Shown in pieces: positions 55,840 to 64,000 of a DNA stretch of 64,000 nucleotides. Every line of letters starts with the position of its first letter. Within the stretch, counting starts at the first letter, position 1. The translations under genes were made by a program, and so were the position numbers. The notes beneath the pieces were generated by a model. That model searched no databases. It was not told the origin of the DNA and was given only the letters and a program-made list of their open reading frames with translations. The stretch is taken from the NCBI GenBank assembly GCA_001898145.1, contig MKSR01000012.1, positions 186,001 through 250,000 of the forward strand, in the 5' to 3' direction. This DNA comes from Dyadobacter sp. 50-39 (lineage in GTDB: Bacteria > Bacteroidota > Bacteroidia > Cytophagales > Spirosomataceae).

Positions 55840-57297
55840 TTACCGTGCCAGGTACCGCTCGTAGAATGATCCTTTCTGGCCCAGAAACTGGTTTGCCTCC
55901 TGCTGCGAATACACCGCTTTGCCCAGCTGATAGAAATCTTCATACTGATTGTAGGGATACGGGGTAAACTTCACCTTGTCAGGGAACAGAGAATGAGTGA
56001 CTACATTTTCAGTCAGCGCGCGCTTGATATGCGAAATCGGAACTACCAGCCCTACTACGAGGAAAATAACGATCGGATAGGCAATGCGCATTTTGTACCA
56101 GCCGGGGTGTTCTTTTACCCACTCCGCAAAACGGTGCAGGACGAAAAGCGACAGGAGCGTGAGCACGGGCGTACTGCCGCGCAGGAACCAATCGTTCCAC
56201 TTGCCCATCCGGAACAGTGAAATGGCGATCAGGAGCAGAAAAAGGCCGTGGATAACATTGGCATACTGGCTTTTGTGCAGTTTCAGGATCAGCACGATCC
56301 CGTACAGCACCGCCAGGTCGATCACGACCCCGAAGAAGTAGTGGAATGCGATTTCATTGAGTGGATTGAACTGCCAGATAAAGCCCGATACCACCGAACT
56401 TTTCCCCTGTAAAAAGAAGAAAAATGTAGGAATAAAAAGCAGCCCGGGCAGAAAGAGGTCGAGCATCGGCCTTGGTTTGAGGAAGTACTCCGGCTCTTTG
56501 TAATAGCGCAGCACAATGAGCATCCCGAAGATGATGACAAAGACAATGGAAGGGAATATGCCCCAGATAAAAATTGAAATCACGGCCAGAAAGCTCTTTT
56601 CAGGCTTTTTGGCATAGGCATAGTCGTGGAATAGGATGCACGAGACGATAATGATCGGGATGAGCTGGTTGGGCGCCCATTGCGTTTGGTAAAGTACCGG
56701 CCATATTTCCGTAAAAAAAGGAGGTACATGGTAATTAAGGCCAATGGCACGCAGGAAAAGCACTTTGGCGACGTGGCCTACCCCGCCGAGTGAAAGGAAG
56801 AATACCAGGGAGAGGTAGCTTCTTTGCGTAAAAATAAATATCCAGGAGATCCCTATAAAGAGCCCTGCCGAAGCCCACAGGTATAATGCGATCCCGGAAG
56901 GCTCACCCAGGCCCTTCGATATCAGCGCCGGAACAAGGAAAAAGCCGAAGTAATGACACGCATAGCGGCCGTTCTCCTTGAACATTACCGGCCACGACTG
57001 ATTATAGAGTGTATAGTATTTCGAATTGTGCGCCCAAAAATCGAATGCCTGAAAACAAAAGCCGCCTATGCCCGAAAATGCGATGATGGCGAGTGATATG
57101 AAGGCGATTTCCACCATATGACGGGTGGCAAGGTCGGTGCGCAGCGTTTTTTCACGCTGGTAGCTGACAACGTACATGAATGCAAGCCCCACGACCAGAC
57201 ACAGCGAAATGGGCATTCTGAACCAGCTGATGGAAAATATAATGTTTGGCAGCAGCAGGTAACCCAAACTTAGATTGCGTAGTACAGTTGTTTTCAT
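55840..57297 (-). CDS. Polytopic membrane protein, possible GT-C-type glycosyltransferase
   Basis: 485 residues with about eleven hydrophobic segments. An early loop has FDFWAHNSKYYTLYNQSWP, with an acidic residue and aromatic residues where GT-C transferases place catalytic acids. A second feature is QWAPNQLIPIIIVSCILFH. The C-terminal soluble tail is short (QEANQFLGQKGSFYERYLAR). This recalls GT-C folds but I find no signature that decides it. Function is unknown. It faces the secreted protein at 57566 across 268 bases. Confidence 0.55.
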   Translation of the reverse strand: MKTTVLRNLSLGYLLLPNIIFSISWFRMPISLCLVVGLAFMYVVSYQREKTLRTDLATRHMVEIAFISLAIIAFSGIGGFCFQAFDFWAHNSKYYTLYNQSWPVMFKENGRYACHYFGFFLVPALISKGLGEPSGIALYLWASAGLFIGISWIFIFTQRSYLSLVFFLSLGGVGHVAKVLFLRAIGLNYHVPPFFTEIWPVLYQTQWAPNQLIPIIIVSCILFHDYAYAKKPEKSFLAVISIFIWGIFPSIVFVIIFGMLIVLRYYKEPEYFLKPRPMLDLFLPGLLFIPTFFFFLQGKSSVVSGFIWQFNPLNEIAFHYFFGVVIDLAVLYGIVLILKLHKSQYANVIHGLFLLLIAISLFRMGKWNDWFLRGSTPVLTLLSLFVLHRFAEWVKEHPGWYKMRIAYPIVIFLVVGLVVPISHIKRALTENVVTHSLFPDKVKFTPYPYNQYEDFYQLGKAVYSQQEANQFLGQKGSFYERYLAR

Positions 57298-57565
57298 TCG
57301 GCATGATTTACTTTCAATGGCTTTGAGTATTCAAATAAATACTACAAATATAACAGAATACTGCTACATTAAAATCAAGACAACTATTCATTTGTAACCG
57401 TTGCAACCTTATTGTCATATTATTATTAAATTTAACAAACTCTGGGGTTTAGCCGACACAAAAGTTCGCAAGCGGCAAGCCATTTTATCCGGCGTTATCA
57501 GCCGTCACTGCAAGTAACCTTCGGCGGTTTGGTTCTTTTGTCGGGAAATACCTAACCCGGCTTTC
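57298..57565. promoter_or_regulatory. Divergent AT-rich intergenic region
   Basis: 268 bases between the polytopic protein and the plus-strand secreted protein. Very AT-rich around 57340-57440. No repeat, hairpin or confident promoter match was seen. Confidence 0.25.
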
Positions 57566-59278
57566 ATGGACAGAAGAGCATTTGTGAGAAACAGTGCGCT
57601 GGCGACGTGCACATTACCTGCAATATCCGTAACCGGCCTGGTGCCCCGCCGCATACGGGCCGATAACATGCCCGAATGGCTGCTCACGCTCGTGAAGCAG
57701 GCCGACAAGGCCATTGAGTCGCTGCTGGGTTACCAGGAAAAAGACCCTAAAAGTCCCGATCTGGGCGGCCTGCGCGACGGCTTCGATCTGCTCAACCCGC
57801 ATAGCACCTCCGCATTGATCCAGTGGGGCGCATCCGGACTGTTCTCTCCTTCATCCAGATATTACAGATCGAAAGAACTGCTCGCTGCCATGGACCTGGC
57901 CGCATTGTACCTCATTAAAACCCAGCATGCCGACGGGACCATCGACCTGCTCTCGACCAACTTCCATTCCACCCCCGACACTGGTTTCCTGGTAAAACGG
58001 CTCACGATGGCCTATAAACTCATCGGACAATCGGGTACCGAAGGCGCCGAAAAGATGCTCTCCAACCTCAAAACATTCCTCCTGCGCGGGGGCGATGCGC
58101 TGAGCGCGGGAGGCATTCACACCCCCAACCACCGCTGGGTAGTGTCGGCTGCATTGACCAAACTGAATGAGCTCTGGCCTAACCCCAAGTATGTGGCGAG
58201 AGCTGAGCAATGGCTGGGCGAACACATCGACATCGACCGCGACGGCCAGTACAATGAAAAAAGCACATTCATCTATTCCTCCCTTACCGACCGCCTGCTC
58301 ATTACCATTGGTAAAGGACTTAACAAACCGGAGCTTTTCGATGCAGTCCGTAAAAACCTCGATATGACGATGTACTACGTTCATCCCAACGGGGAGATCG
58401 TAACCGATGCTTCGGGCCGGCAGGACAAGGCCATTGTGGGGACGCTCGAAAACTACTACTATCCTTACCGCTATTTTGCCATCAAGGACGGAAACGGGCA
58501 GTATGCGGCCATGTGCAGGCTCATTGAGCAGACCGCCGGCGTGAAAACGGCTGGTTTTGTGGATTACTTTCTAACCGACCCCTCGCTCTGGGCCGAGTTG
58601 CCGGCCGACAAGCCCGTGCCGGTCCGCTACGTCAAAACCTTCCCGAATTCCGGCCTGGTGCGCATCCGGAGAGACCGCTGGGACAGCACGCTGATCGCCA
58701 ACAATCCGGTGTGGTTCACATTTATGAAAGGAAATGCGGTGCTGCAAGGCGTCCGTTTTGCATCTTCTTTTTTTGGAAAGGGACAGTTCCAGTCCGAGAA
58801 AGTGAATGGGGACGGACAGGAATGGGTACTTACCCAGAAGCTCGACGGCCCCTATTTCCAGCCCTATCCGAAGGAATCCATCGCGCCGGATGGTGATTGG
58901 GAGAAAATGCCGCGCAATTTCAGGCCTCAAAGCGAGGTACAGATCCTGGAAACCAAAATCATGATCCGCGAAACTTCCGGCGGAATGGAAATTGAAGTGG
59001 CGACTACGGGTACCGAGCGCGTTCCGGCTGCACTGGAACTGATTTTCAGACCGGGCGGAACACTCAAAGGTGTTTCCAAAATTGAAAACACCAAAGATTC
59101 CTGGTTGTTGAAAGAGGCAACCGGTTCCTATGAAATGGGGGGAGACACGATCACATTCGGTCCCGGACTCGCTCTGCATAAAAACATCGCCTTGCGGGGC
59201 GCCCTGCCGGCTATGGAAGCACCCACGGTGTTTCTGACCGGATTTACGCCATTCAAGCATGTCATCCGTTTTTCCTGA
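57566..59278 (+). CDS. Secreted (alpha/alpha)-toroid-like protein, possible carbohydrate-active enzyme
   Basis: 570 residues. Starts MDRRAFVRNSALATC, a Tat-like signal (RR followed by a hydrophobic stretch). Residues about 35-330 are helical with repeated YIGRSYR-like features such as LGGLRDGFDLLNP, LAALYLIKTQHADGTIDLL and TPNHRWVVSAAL, resembling alpha/alpha toroids of polysaccharide lyases and glycosidases. Residues about 340-570 are beta-rich. Histidines and tyrosines in HTPNHRWV and ENYYYPYRYFA are candidate catalytic residues. No family can be named confidently. Confidence 0.6.
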   Translation: MDRRAFVRNSALATCTLPAISVTGLVPRRIRADNMPEWLLTLVKQADKAIESLLGYQEKDPKSPDLGGLRDGFDLLNPHSTSALIQWGASGLFSPSSRYYRSKELLAAMDLAALYLIKTQHADGTIDLLSTNFHSTPDTGFLVKRLTMAYKLIGQSGTEGAEKMLSNLKTFLLRGGDALSAGGIHTPNHRWVVSAALTKLNELWPNPKYVARAEQWLGEHIDIDRDGQYNEKSTFIYSSLTDRLLITIGKGLNKPELFDAVRKNLDMTMYYVHPNGEIVTDASGRQDKAIVGTLENYYYPYRYFAIKDGNGQYAAMCRLIEQTAGVKTAGFVDYFLTDPSLWAELPADKPVPVRYVKTFPNSGLVRIRRDRWDSTLIANNPVWFTFMKGNAVLQGVRFASSFFGKGQFQSEKVNGDGQEWVLTQKLDGPYFQPYPKESIAPDGDWEKMPRNFRPQSEVQILETKIMIRETSGGMEIEVATTGTERVPAALELIFRPGGTLKGVSKIENTKDSWLLKEATGSYEMGGDTITFGPGLALHKNIALRGALPAMEAPTVFLTGFTPFKHVIRFS

Positions 59279-59477
59279 GCACTCCTGAATGCTGCCCGGC
59301 TTCGGGGTGCTCCTGCCTGAGTACGATAGCCATTTTAGTGTTTGTTGACACAGTAGGGAATGTAGTCAGCGAGCCACTACAAAAACCTCATTACCAGCTA
59401 CCTAAAATGTCGATTATTCGTTAAATTTGGTACACCTCCCCTGACGATGCAGCTTCGGACCTCAAACGTTTCTGACT

Positions 59478-60731
59478 ATGCCTAGAAAGATTCTACCGCT
59501 CGTGCTGGTTTTCCTGTCGCAAATCTGCCTCGCAAACCAGATCCTGATCCCGATGGACCATACGCAGACCAACCATCTGAAGGCGTACGGCCTTGCCTAC
59601 ATTCTTTTGAAAGGGGATATCGAAGTGGATTGGCTGCTCAATTACCGAGGAGGCAGCTTCAAGGTGCAGTACAGCAAATCCATTGAAAATGAATGCAAAC
59701 TGAGGGCCGTTTCCTACGAGGTACTTTCGGAGGCCGCAAGCGCCCAGATGGTGAACGAGATCAGCAACCCCAATGTGAATATGGATGTGGTGAAATTGTT
59801 CAAGGCGGCTAAAATAGCGGTTTACTCGCCGATCAAGATCAGCCCCGCCGAGTTTGAAAATACCGATGCGGTACTACTGGTGCTGAAATACGCCGAAATC
59901 CCCTTCGAGGTTATTTACGACGAGGAAATCCTGCGCGGAGATCTGCCCAAATACGATTGGCTGCATTTGCACCATGAAGATTTCACAGGACAATTCGGCA
60001 AAAACCTGCGCCGGACGAGCGAAGCCGACATTAAGGCGCAGGAAGCTATCGCCAGCCGTTATGGTTTCTCGAAGGTGCCCAAAATGAAGCTGGCAGTCGC
60101 CAAGGCCATCAAGGAGTTTTGCGCTGGAGGGGGCTTTCTGTTCGCGATGTGCTCCGGCGCCGAAACCTTTGATATTGCATTAGCAGCCGAGGGCGTAGAC
60201 ATCGTCGATAACCTCGATGGCGACGGCATCGACCCCGACGCACAGTCCAAGCTGGATTTTGATAAAACATTCGCATTCTACAACTTCAAGCTCCAACTCG
60301 ACGAGTACGACGGAATGAATTTTTCGGACATAAACTCGGCCTCAGGCCGCTACCGAGGCTGGGGCGAAAACGATGCCTATTTCTCCCTTTTTGACTTTTC
60401 GGCCAAGTGGGACGTCATTCCGGCCATGCTCGTGCAAAATCACGAGCATCTGATCCGCGAGTTTTTCGGACAAACTACCGCATTCTCCAAGTACACCGTC
60501 AAGCCGAGCTCGCTTGTGATGGGTACGAGCAGCAACTCCGACCGGTACATTTACGGTGAACTGGGTCGGGGCCAGTGGACCTTTTACGGCGGCCACGACC
60601 CGGAAGGCCGCGGCGGAGGCGGCCGCCGTATGCCCACCGATCTCAACCTCTACCCCAATTCACCCGGCTACCGGCTGATTTTGAACAACGTACTCTTTCC
60701 TTCCGCACGGAAGAAGAAGCGTAAGACTTGA
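59478..60731 (+). CDS. Secreted class I glutamine-amidotransferase-like protein
   Basis: 417 residues with a signal peptide (ILPLVLVFLSQICLA). ILIPMDHTQTNHLKAYGLAY and VDWLLNYRGGSFKVQY open the mature protein. AMCSGAETFD near residue 220 has a Cys in a nucleophile-elbow-like setting as in class I amidotransferase folds, although a full His-Glu triad was not traced. Similar proteins are sometimes labelled asparagine synthetase B, which the sequence does not support: no N-terminal Cys nucleophile and no AsnB synthase motifs are present. Function unknown; the basic tail ARKKKRKT is notable. Plus strand, 199 bases after the previous gene. Confidence 0.6.
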   Translation: MPRKILPLVLVFLSQICLANQILIPMDHTQTNHLKAYGLAYILLKGDIEVDWLLNYRGGSFKVQYSKSIENECKLRAVSYEVLSEAASAQMVNEISNPNVNMDVVKLFKAAKIAVYSPIKISPAEFENTDAVLLVLKYAEIPFEVIYDEEILRGDLPKYDWLHLHHEDFTGQFGKNLRRTSEADIKAQEAIASRYGFSKVPKMKLAVAKAIKEFCAGGGFLFAMCSGAETFDIALAAEGVDIVDNLDGDGIDPDAQSKLDFDKTFAFYNFKLQLDEYDGMNFSDINSASGRYRGWGENDAYFSLFDFSAKWDVIPAMLVQNHEHLIREFFGQTTAFSKYTVKPSSLVMGTSSNSDRYIYGELGRGQWTFYGGHDPEGRGGGGRRMPTDLNLYPNSPGYRLILNNVLFPSARKKKRKT

Positions 60732-60811
60732 TTACTCATCCCATGCACCTGCTCATTCATGATTGACTTACGGAGGTATTTTGGATAGATTTACTCAAAA
60801 AACAACGCGCT

Positions 60812-61408
60812 ATGCCTGCTATCGTAACCGACTTTGATGAGCTTGACTTAAATGGCACCTACACCTACGCCGATTATTTGCTCTGGCAATTCAAGGAGCG
60901 CGTTGAACTGATTAAGGGTAAAATTTTTCAAATGTCGCCGGCGCCGAATACCCGGCATCAGACAATCGCAGGCAAGCTATATTTAAAAATCGGGATCTTT
61001 CTCGAGGATCATAGTTGTCGCGCTTTCTTCGCACCATTTGATGTCAGACTTTTTGATAGCAAAAAATCCGCCCTGGCAAACCTTGATGTTTATACAGTGG
61101 TACAACCCGACTTGTGCGTCATTTGTGATAGCGCGAAGCTCGATGAAAGAGGTTGCCTTGGCGCTCCTGATCTCGTCGTCGAAATTCTATCGCCGGGGAA
61201 TTCCCAAAAAGAGATGTACAGCAAGTTTCTTTTGTACCAGGAATGCGGAGTGCGGGAATATTGGTTGGTCGATTCTGATCGCAATGCCGTTTGGATATAT
61301 GTGTTAAATGAAAACGGAAGATATTTTGGACAGCAGCCGGCGGTGAAGGTCCTCCAATCGACTATCTTTCCTGGCCTGAAAATAGATCTGGAAAAGGTAT
61401 TTGACTAA
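60812..61408 (+). CDS. Uma2-family endonuclease-like protein
   Basis: 198 residues. PD-(D/E)XK-type core of the Uma2 (DUF820) family: QPDLCVICDS, APDLVVEILSPGN, KEMYSKFLLYQECGVREYWLVD. The acidic residues in PDL/VE and the downstream Lys form the expected active site. Such proteins are common in Cytophagales and cyanobacteria and often multi-copy; biological role unclear. It converges on the MarR-GNAT gene, the coding ends sharing 4 bases. Confidence 0.85.
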   Translation: MPAIVTDFDELDLNGTYTYADYLLWQFKERVELIKGKIFQMSPAPNTRHQTIAGKLYLKIGIFLEDHSCRAFFAPFDVRLFDSKKSALANLDVYTVVQPDLCVICDSAKLDERGCLGAPDLVVEILSPGNSQKEMYSKFLLYQECGVREYWLVDSDRNAVWIYVLNENGRYFGQQPAVKVLQSTIFPGLKIDLEKVFD

Positions 61409-62349
61409 ATCAGCCCCAACTCCATCTTAATATCCGCCCGTTTGAAGTTGTGCCCCACTAACGGCACTTCCGCAAAACCCAGCTTTTTATACAAATTAAT
61501 CCCGGCGGCCGAGCCTTTGCGGTTCGAGTAGAGGATGATTTTACTGGCACCCAGCTCCCGCGCCTTTTCAATCACCGCATTGCCTAGCAAATCACCGATC
61601 TTTTTGCCCCGCATGCTTTTCGAAACGGTCATTTTGCTCATTTCAACGACATCGCCATTGCGTTTCAATGCGCAGGTTCCTACCGGTTGGTCGCCGTACA
61701 GTGCAATCAGGATTGCGCCGCCGTCTTTAAGGTAGTAGGTCTCCGGGTCGGATAAGGTCTTCTCATCTTCCGGCTCCACTTCGTAGGTTTCCGAAATCCA
61801 GGCGTAGTTGAGGTCATAAAATGCCTGTGCATATTCCGGCTGATAATCCACAATGTGGATAGCTGCATTGGTTTCCTCGTTTTCCATTCGCTTATAACGT
61901 TCGAAGAACCCTTCCTTTTTCAATTGGTACTCTGTCTCGTCCATGGCTTGTAACAGGTTATTTGCATTGTCTATAATTTGTTCCGCGGTTCTCCGGATCT
62001 TTTCCCAAACGGGCTGCATTTGTTCCACCAGGGACAAGGCTTTTGCCGAGAGCCGCACCATTCGCTTCCGCGTATCGCGCTCGTCCTTAAAAGATTCTGC
62101 AAGCCCTTCCTTTTCAAGCTCCTTCAACAGACTGATCGTAGACGGATGCGCGTAACCGATTTCCTCGGAAAGCTCCATAATGCCCATCGGGCCTTTCGCA
62201 TGAAGCGCATAAATGACCGGAAACCACTTCGGTTCAAAACTGATTCCATTGTGCTGGTAGATCAGCACGCCGTCCCTCCGAAACTGATCGCTCAGCCGCT
62301 GCAAGCGTGTAGAAATAGCCAGTGCACCTACTTCATTGAAGATATTCAT
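61405..62349 (-). CDS. MarR-type HTH fused to GNAT acetyltransferase
   Basis: 314 residues with two domains. Residues 1-140 are a MarR-like winged helix: LKELEKEGLAESFKDERDTRKRMVRLSAKAL, with GYAHPSTISLL as the recognition helix. Residues about 165-314 are a GNAT acetyltransferase: EMSKMTVSKSMRGKKIGDLLGNAVIEKA contains the acetyl-CoA loop, then YSNRKGSAAGINLYKKLGF. Such bifunctional regulators are widespread, but the substrate and target genes are unknown. The first gene after a divergent short gap from nothing on the plus strand; the start lies next to the LpxB-end region. Confidence 0.85.
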   Translation of the reverse strand: MNIFNEVGALAISTRLQRLSDQFRRDGVLIYQHNGISFEPKWFPVIYALHAKGPMGIMELSEEIGYAHPSTISLLKELEKEGLAESFKDERDTRKRMVRLSAKALSLVEQMQPVWEKIRRTAEQIIDNANNLLQAMDETEYQLKKEGFFERYKRMENEETNAAIHIVDYQPEYAQAFYDLNYAWISETYEVEPEDEKTLSDPETYYLKDGGAILIALYGDQPVGTCALKRNGDVVEMSKMTVSKSMRGKKIGDLLGNAVIEKARELGASKIILYSNRKGSAAGINLYKKLGFAEVPLVGHNFKRADIKMELGLI

Positions 62350-62470
62350 TTACTAAGTCATTAAATTTTCGGTTCAAATATACGTAGTGGACTACATATT
62401 ATCCAGCATTTGAGGAATTTTGGAGAGGTTTTTCCTTAGGTTTAAATTTGATGGAAAAGGAGAAACTGAC

Positions 62471-63583
62471 TTAAAGAAGGTACTTCACAATCAATCCTCC
62501 GGTGCGCTCCGAAGCTCCCGCGCCGCCAACCAGCTTCGCAAGTTTTTCATAATCATGCATTTGCTGCGCATTTTTATCCCCGCCGGGAAGAATTCGCTTC
62601 AATTCCGAAACCAAGTTCGTCTCATTTAATTCATCCTGGATCAGTTCCCGAACGGCCTCCTTTTCCAAAATCAGATTCACCAGCGAAATAAACGGAATGC
62701 GGATAAGCCGCTTGGCCAAAGCGTAAGAAATAGCGCTGGTGCGGTAGCAAACTACTTCGGGTACTTTCAATAATGCGGTTTCCAAAGTAGCGGTACCCGA
62801 CGTTACAAGCGCGGCGTCAGCTACGGAAAGCAAGTCGTAAGTACTTTCGTAAACGATGGTCGCCTTACCGCTGGACAAGTACTGATCATACAAGGCAGAC
62901 GGCAGGTTCTTAACTCCCGCGATGACATACTGATAGCCGGTAAAATGCTTTTGCGTAGTAAGCATAGTATCGAGCATGCCAATGATTTCCTGCCTGCGGC
63001 TCCCGGGAAGCAATGCAATGATGGGTCGGTCGTCGAGGTTGTGTTTGCGGCGAAAATCCGGATCGGGACGGAATGCGGCAATGGCATCCATCAGCGGATT
63101 GCCCACGTAGTCGACCTTGTAATCGTATTTCTTGTAAAAATCGATTTCAAATGGAAAGATCACGAACATGTGATCCACATTGGCCTTGATCTTCCAGGCG
63201 CGCTTCTGGTTCCACGCCCACACCTTCGGAGAAATGTAGTAGAACACTTTCAGGCCCTTCGATTTCGCGAATGAGGCAATACGCAGATTAAAGCCCGGGT
63301 AGTCGATCAGTATCAATGCATCCGGCTGGTAATCGAGTATGTCTGCCTTGCATTTTTTGAGGAAACCGGTGATCGTGCGCAGGTTCATCACCACTTCCAG
63401 AAAACCCATGAATGCGGTGTCCTTGTAATGGGTCACCAGGTCCATGCCTTCGTTTTCCATCATATCACCACCCCAGCCGCGGAACTCCGCATGCGGGTCA
63501 TTGGCTTTGATGCCCTTAATGAGGTTGGAGCCGTGCAAGTCGCCCGAGCGCTCGCCTGCGATCAGATAGTATTTCATCGGCAA
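62471..63583 (-). CDS. lpxB: Lipid-A-disaccharide synthase
   Basis: 370 residues. LpxB signatures: YLIAGERSGDLHGSNLI at the N-terminus, FRGWGGDMMENEGM, DYPGFNLRIASFAKSKG, YYISPKVWAWNQKRAWKIK, FPFEIDFYKKYD and YVGNPLMDAI, ALLPGSRRQEI, VTSGTATLETAL. It condenses UDP-2,3-diacylglucosamine with lipid X to form the lipid A disaccharide in the inner membrane. The length is standard for Bacteroidota. Upstream on the same strand is the QueD-like gene (33 base gap). Confidence 0.96.
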   Translation of the reverse strand: MPMKYYLIAGERSGDLHGSNLIKGIKANDPHAEFRGWGGDMMENEGMDLVTHYKDTAFMGFLEVVMNLRTITGFLKKCKADILDYQPDALILIDYPGFNLRIASFAKSKGLKVFYYISPKVWAWNQKRAWKIKANVDHMFVIFPFEIDFYKKYDYKVDYVGNPLMDAIAAFRPDPDFRRKHNLDDRPIIALLPGSRRQEIIGMLDTMLTTQKHFTGYQYVIAGVKNLPSALYDQYLSSGKATIVYESTYDLLSVADAALVTSGTATLETALLKVPEVVCYRTSAISYALAKRLIRIPFISLVNLILEKEAVRELIQDELNETNLVSELKRILPGGDKNAQQMHDYEKLAKLVGGAGASERTGGLIVKYLL

Positions 63584-63616
63584 TCGGCAACCGGCCGTCG
63601 GCTGTCGGCCCTCACG

Positions 63617-64000
63617 TTATTCCCCATAGTACTCCACAAAGTTCTTCGGTGTTTCGATCAGCTTGATATAATGCAGTTTCGCATGCGGCGCGGCCTGCGC
63701 AATGGCCGGTTCCAGAATGTTCCAGATCTCCATCACGAATATTTCACAGGAAGCCATTTTGCCCTGCATGAAGTCCACGTCGAGGTTCAGATTCTTGTGG
63801 TCCACCTTGTCTACGACCTGCACTTTGATAATATCCCCGAGCACTTTCAGGTCGATCACAAAGCCCGTATCAGGGTCCGGCTTGCCTTTTACCGTAACAA
63901 TCAGCTCAAAATTATGCCCATGCCAGTTGTTGTTGGCACAGGGGCCAAACACTTCCTGGTTTTTCTCATCACTCCACGCCGGGTTGTAAAGCCGGTGCGC
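63617..64000 (-). CDS. queD: 6-carboxytetrahydropterin synthase-like (QueD/PTPS), 5' truncated by window end
   Basis: About 128 residues visible; the frame is open to the last base of the window, so the N-terminus lies outside. AHRLY and HGHNFELIV carry the zinc-binding histidines, and FGPCANNNWHGHN contains the conserved Cys before them. DKVDHKNLNLD and IKLIETPKNFVEYYGE (Glu near the end) complete the family pattern. QueD makes 6-carboxytetrahydropterin for queuosine synthesis; pterin synthase activity is a close alternative in this family. Confidence 0.87.
   Translation of the reverse strand, partial: AHRLYNPAWSDEKNQEVFGPCANNNWHGHNFELIVTVKGKPDPDTGFVIDLKVLGDIIKVQVVDKVDHKNLNLDVDFMQGKMASCEIFVMEIWNILEPAIAQAAPHAKLHYIKLIETPKNFVEYYGE

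Noticed and set aside
59478-60731. Asparagine synthetase B
   Set aside because: No N-terminal nucleophile Cys and no AsnB synthase motifs; the protein is secreted.

Overview
The window is a 64 kb chromosomal segment from a member of the Bacteroidota, most likely Cytophagales/Spirosomaceae and Dyadobacter-like. Genus is inferred from gene content and style, not from a database search. Supporting signs are a type IX secretion sorting domain, DUF4142, DUF4833 and DUF5686 proteins, a GH92 mannosidase, many PAS-rich sensor kinases, serine palmitoyltransferase-type sphingolipid genes, and starts mostly lacking Shine-Dalgarno sequences. No rRNA, tRNA, CRISPR array, insertion sequence or prophage was recognised.

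Layout. 0-5.3 kb: a PAS histidine kinase, a stand-alone receiver protein, and a divergent PAS hybrid kinase. 5.8-9.8 kb: two paralogous secreted proteins with YadA-like repeats and C-terminal peptidase S74 chaperone domains, with a small T9SS-sorted protein between them and near-identical terminators after each unit. 9.8-14.9 kb: a membrane-tethered Kelch/SARP-type regulator divergent from a GH92 alpha-mannosidase. 14.9-19.9 kb: a SelA-like PLP enzyme with an export signal, a 6-7 TM hybrid kinase whose N-terminus is cut by an in-frame TAA, a receiver protein, and a PAS protein with a DHp-like tail but no ATPase domain. 20-25.2 kb: DUF4142 lipoprotein, a metallophosphoesterase/outer-membrane barrel fusion, and an SdiA-regulated-like lipoprotein. 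25.2-31 kb: polyphosphate kinase 1, an HD-phosphohydrolase fused to a Pycsar-type TM effector domain, and a 798-residue GAF protein with cyclase-like motifs. 31-47 kb: a long minus-strand lipid locus. 47.4-53.8 kb: a TetR-TolC-MFP-RND efflux operon. 54-64 kb: ApbE, small membrane proteins, a polytopic membrane protein, two secreted proteins of unclear function, a Uma2 nuclease-like protein, a MarR-GNAT fusion, LpxB and a QueD-like enzyme cut by the window edge.

The most coherent system is the lipid locus. Serine palmitoyltransferase, a GNAT-like candidate ceramide synthase and an NAD-dependent candidate 3-oxo-ceramide reductase overlap by 4 bp each. They are followed on the same strand by DUF5686, a sugar-nucleotidyltransferase-like enzyme, an ATP-grasp protein, a CDP-alcohol phosphatidyltransferase and a flippase-like protein. 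After a tandem-repeat block come HAD, PfkB, DUF4833, a fatty-acid-hydroxylase-like protein, a CmoA-like carboxy-SAM synthase and an isoprenylcysteine-methyltransferase-like protein. I read this as a sphingolipid core plus a head-group module, possibly via a CDP-activated polyol such as inositol. The head group is an inference.

The best candidate for an undescribed system is the Ppk1 / HD-PycTM / GAF-cyclase-like trio at 25.2-31.0 kb. It combines a nucleotide-processing HD domain, a Pycsar-type membrane effector domain and a large sensor with degenerate class III cyclase signatures.
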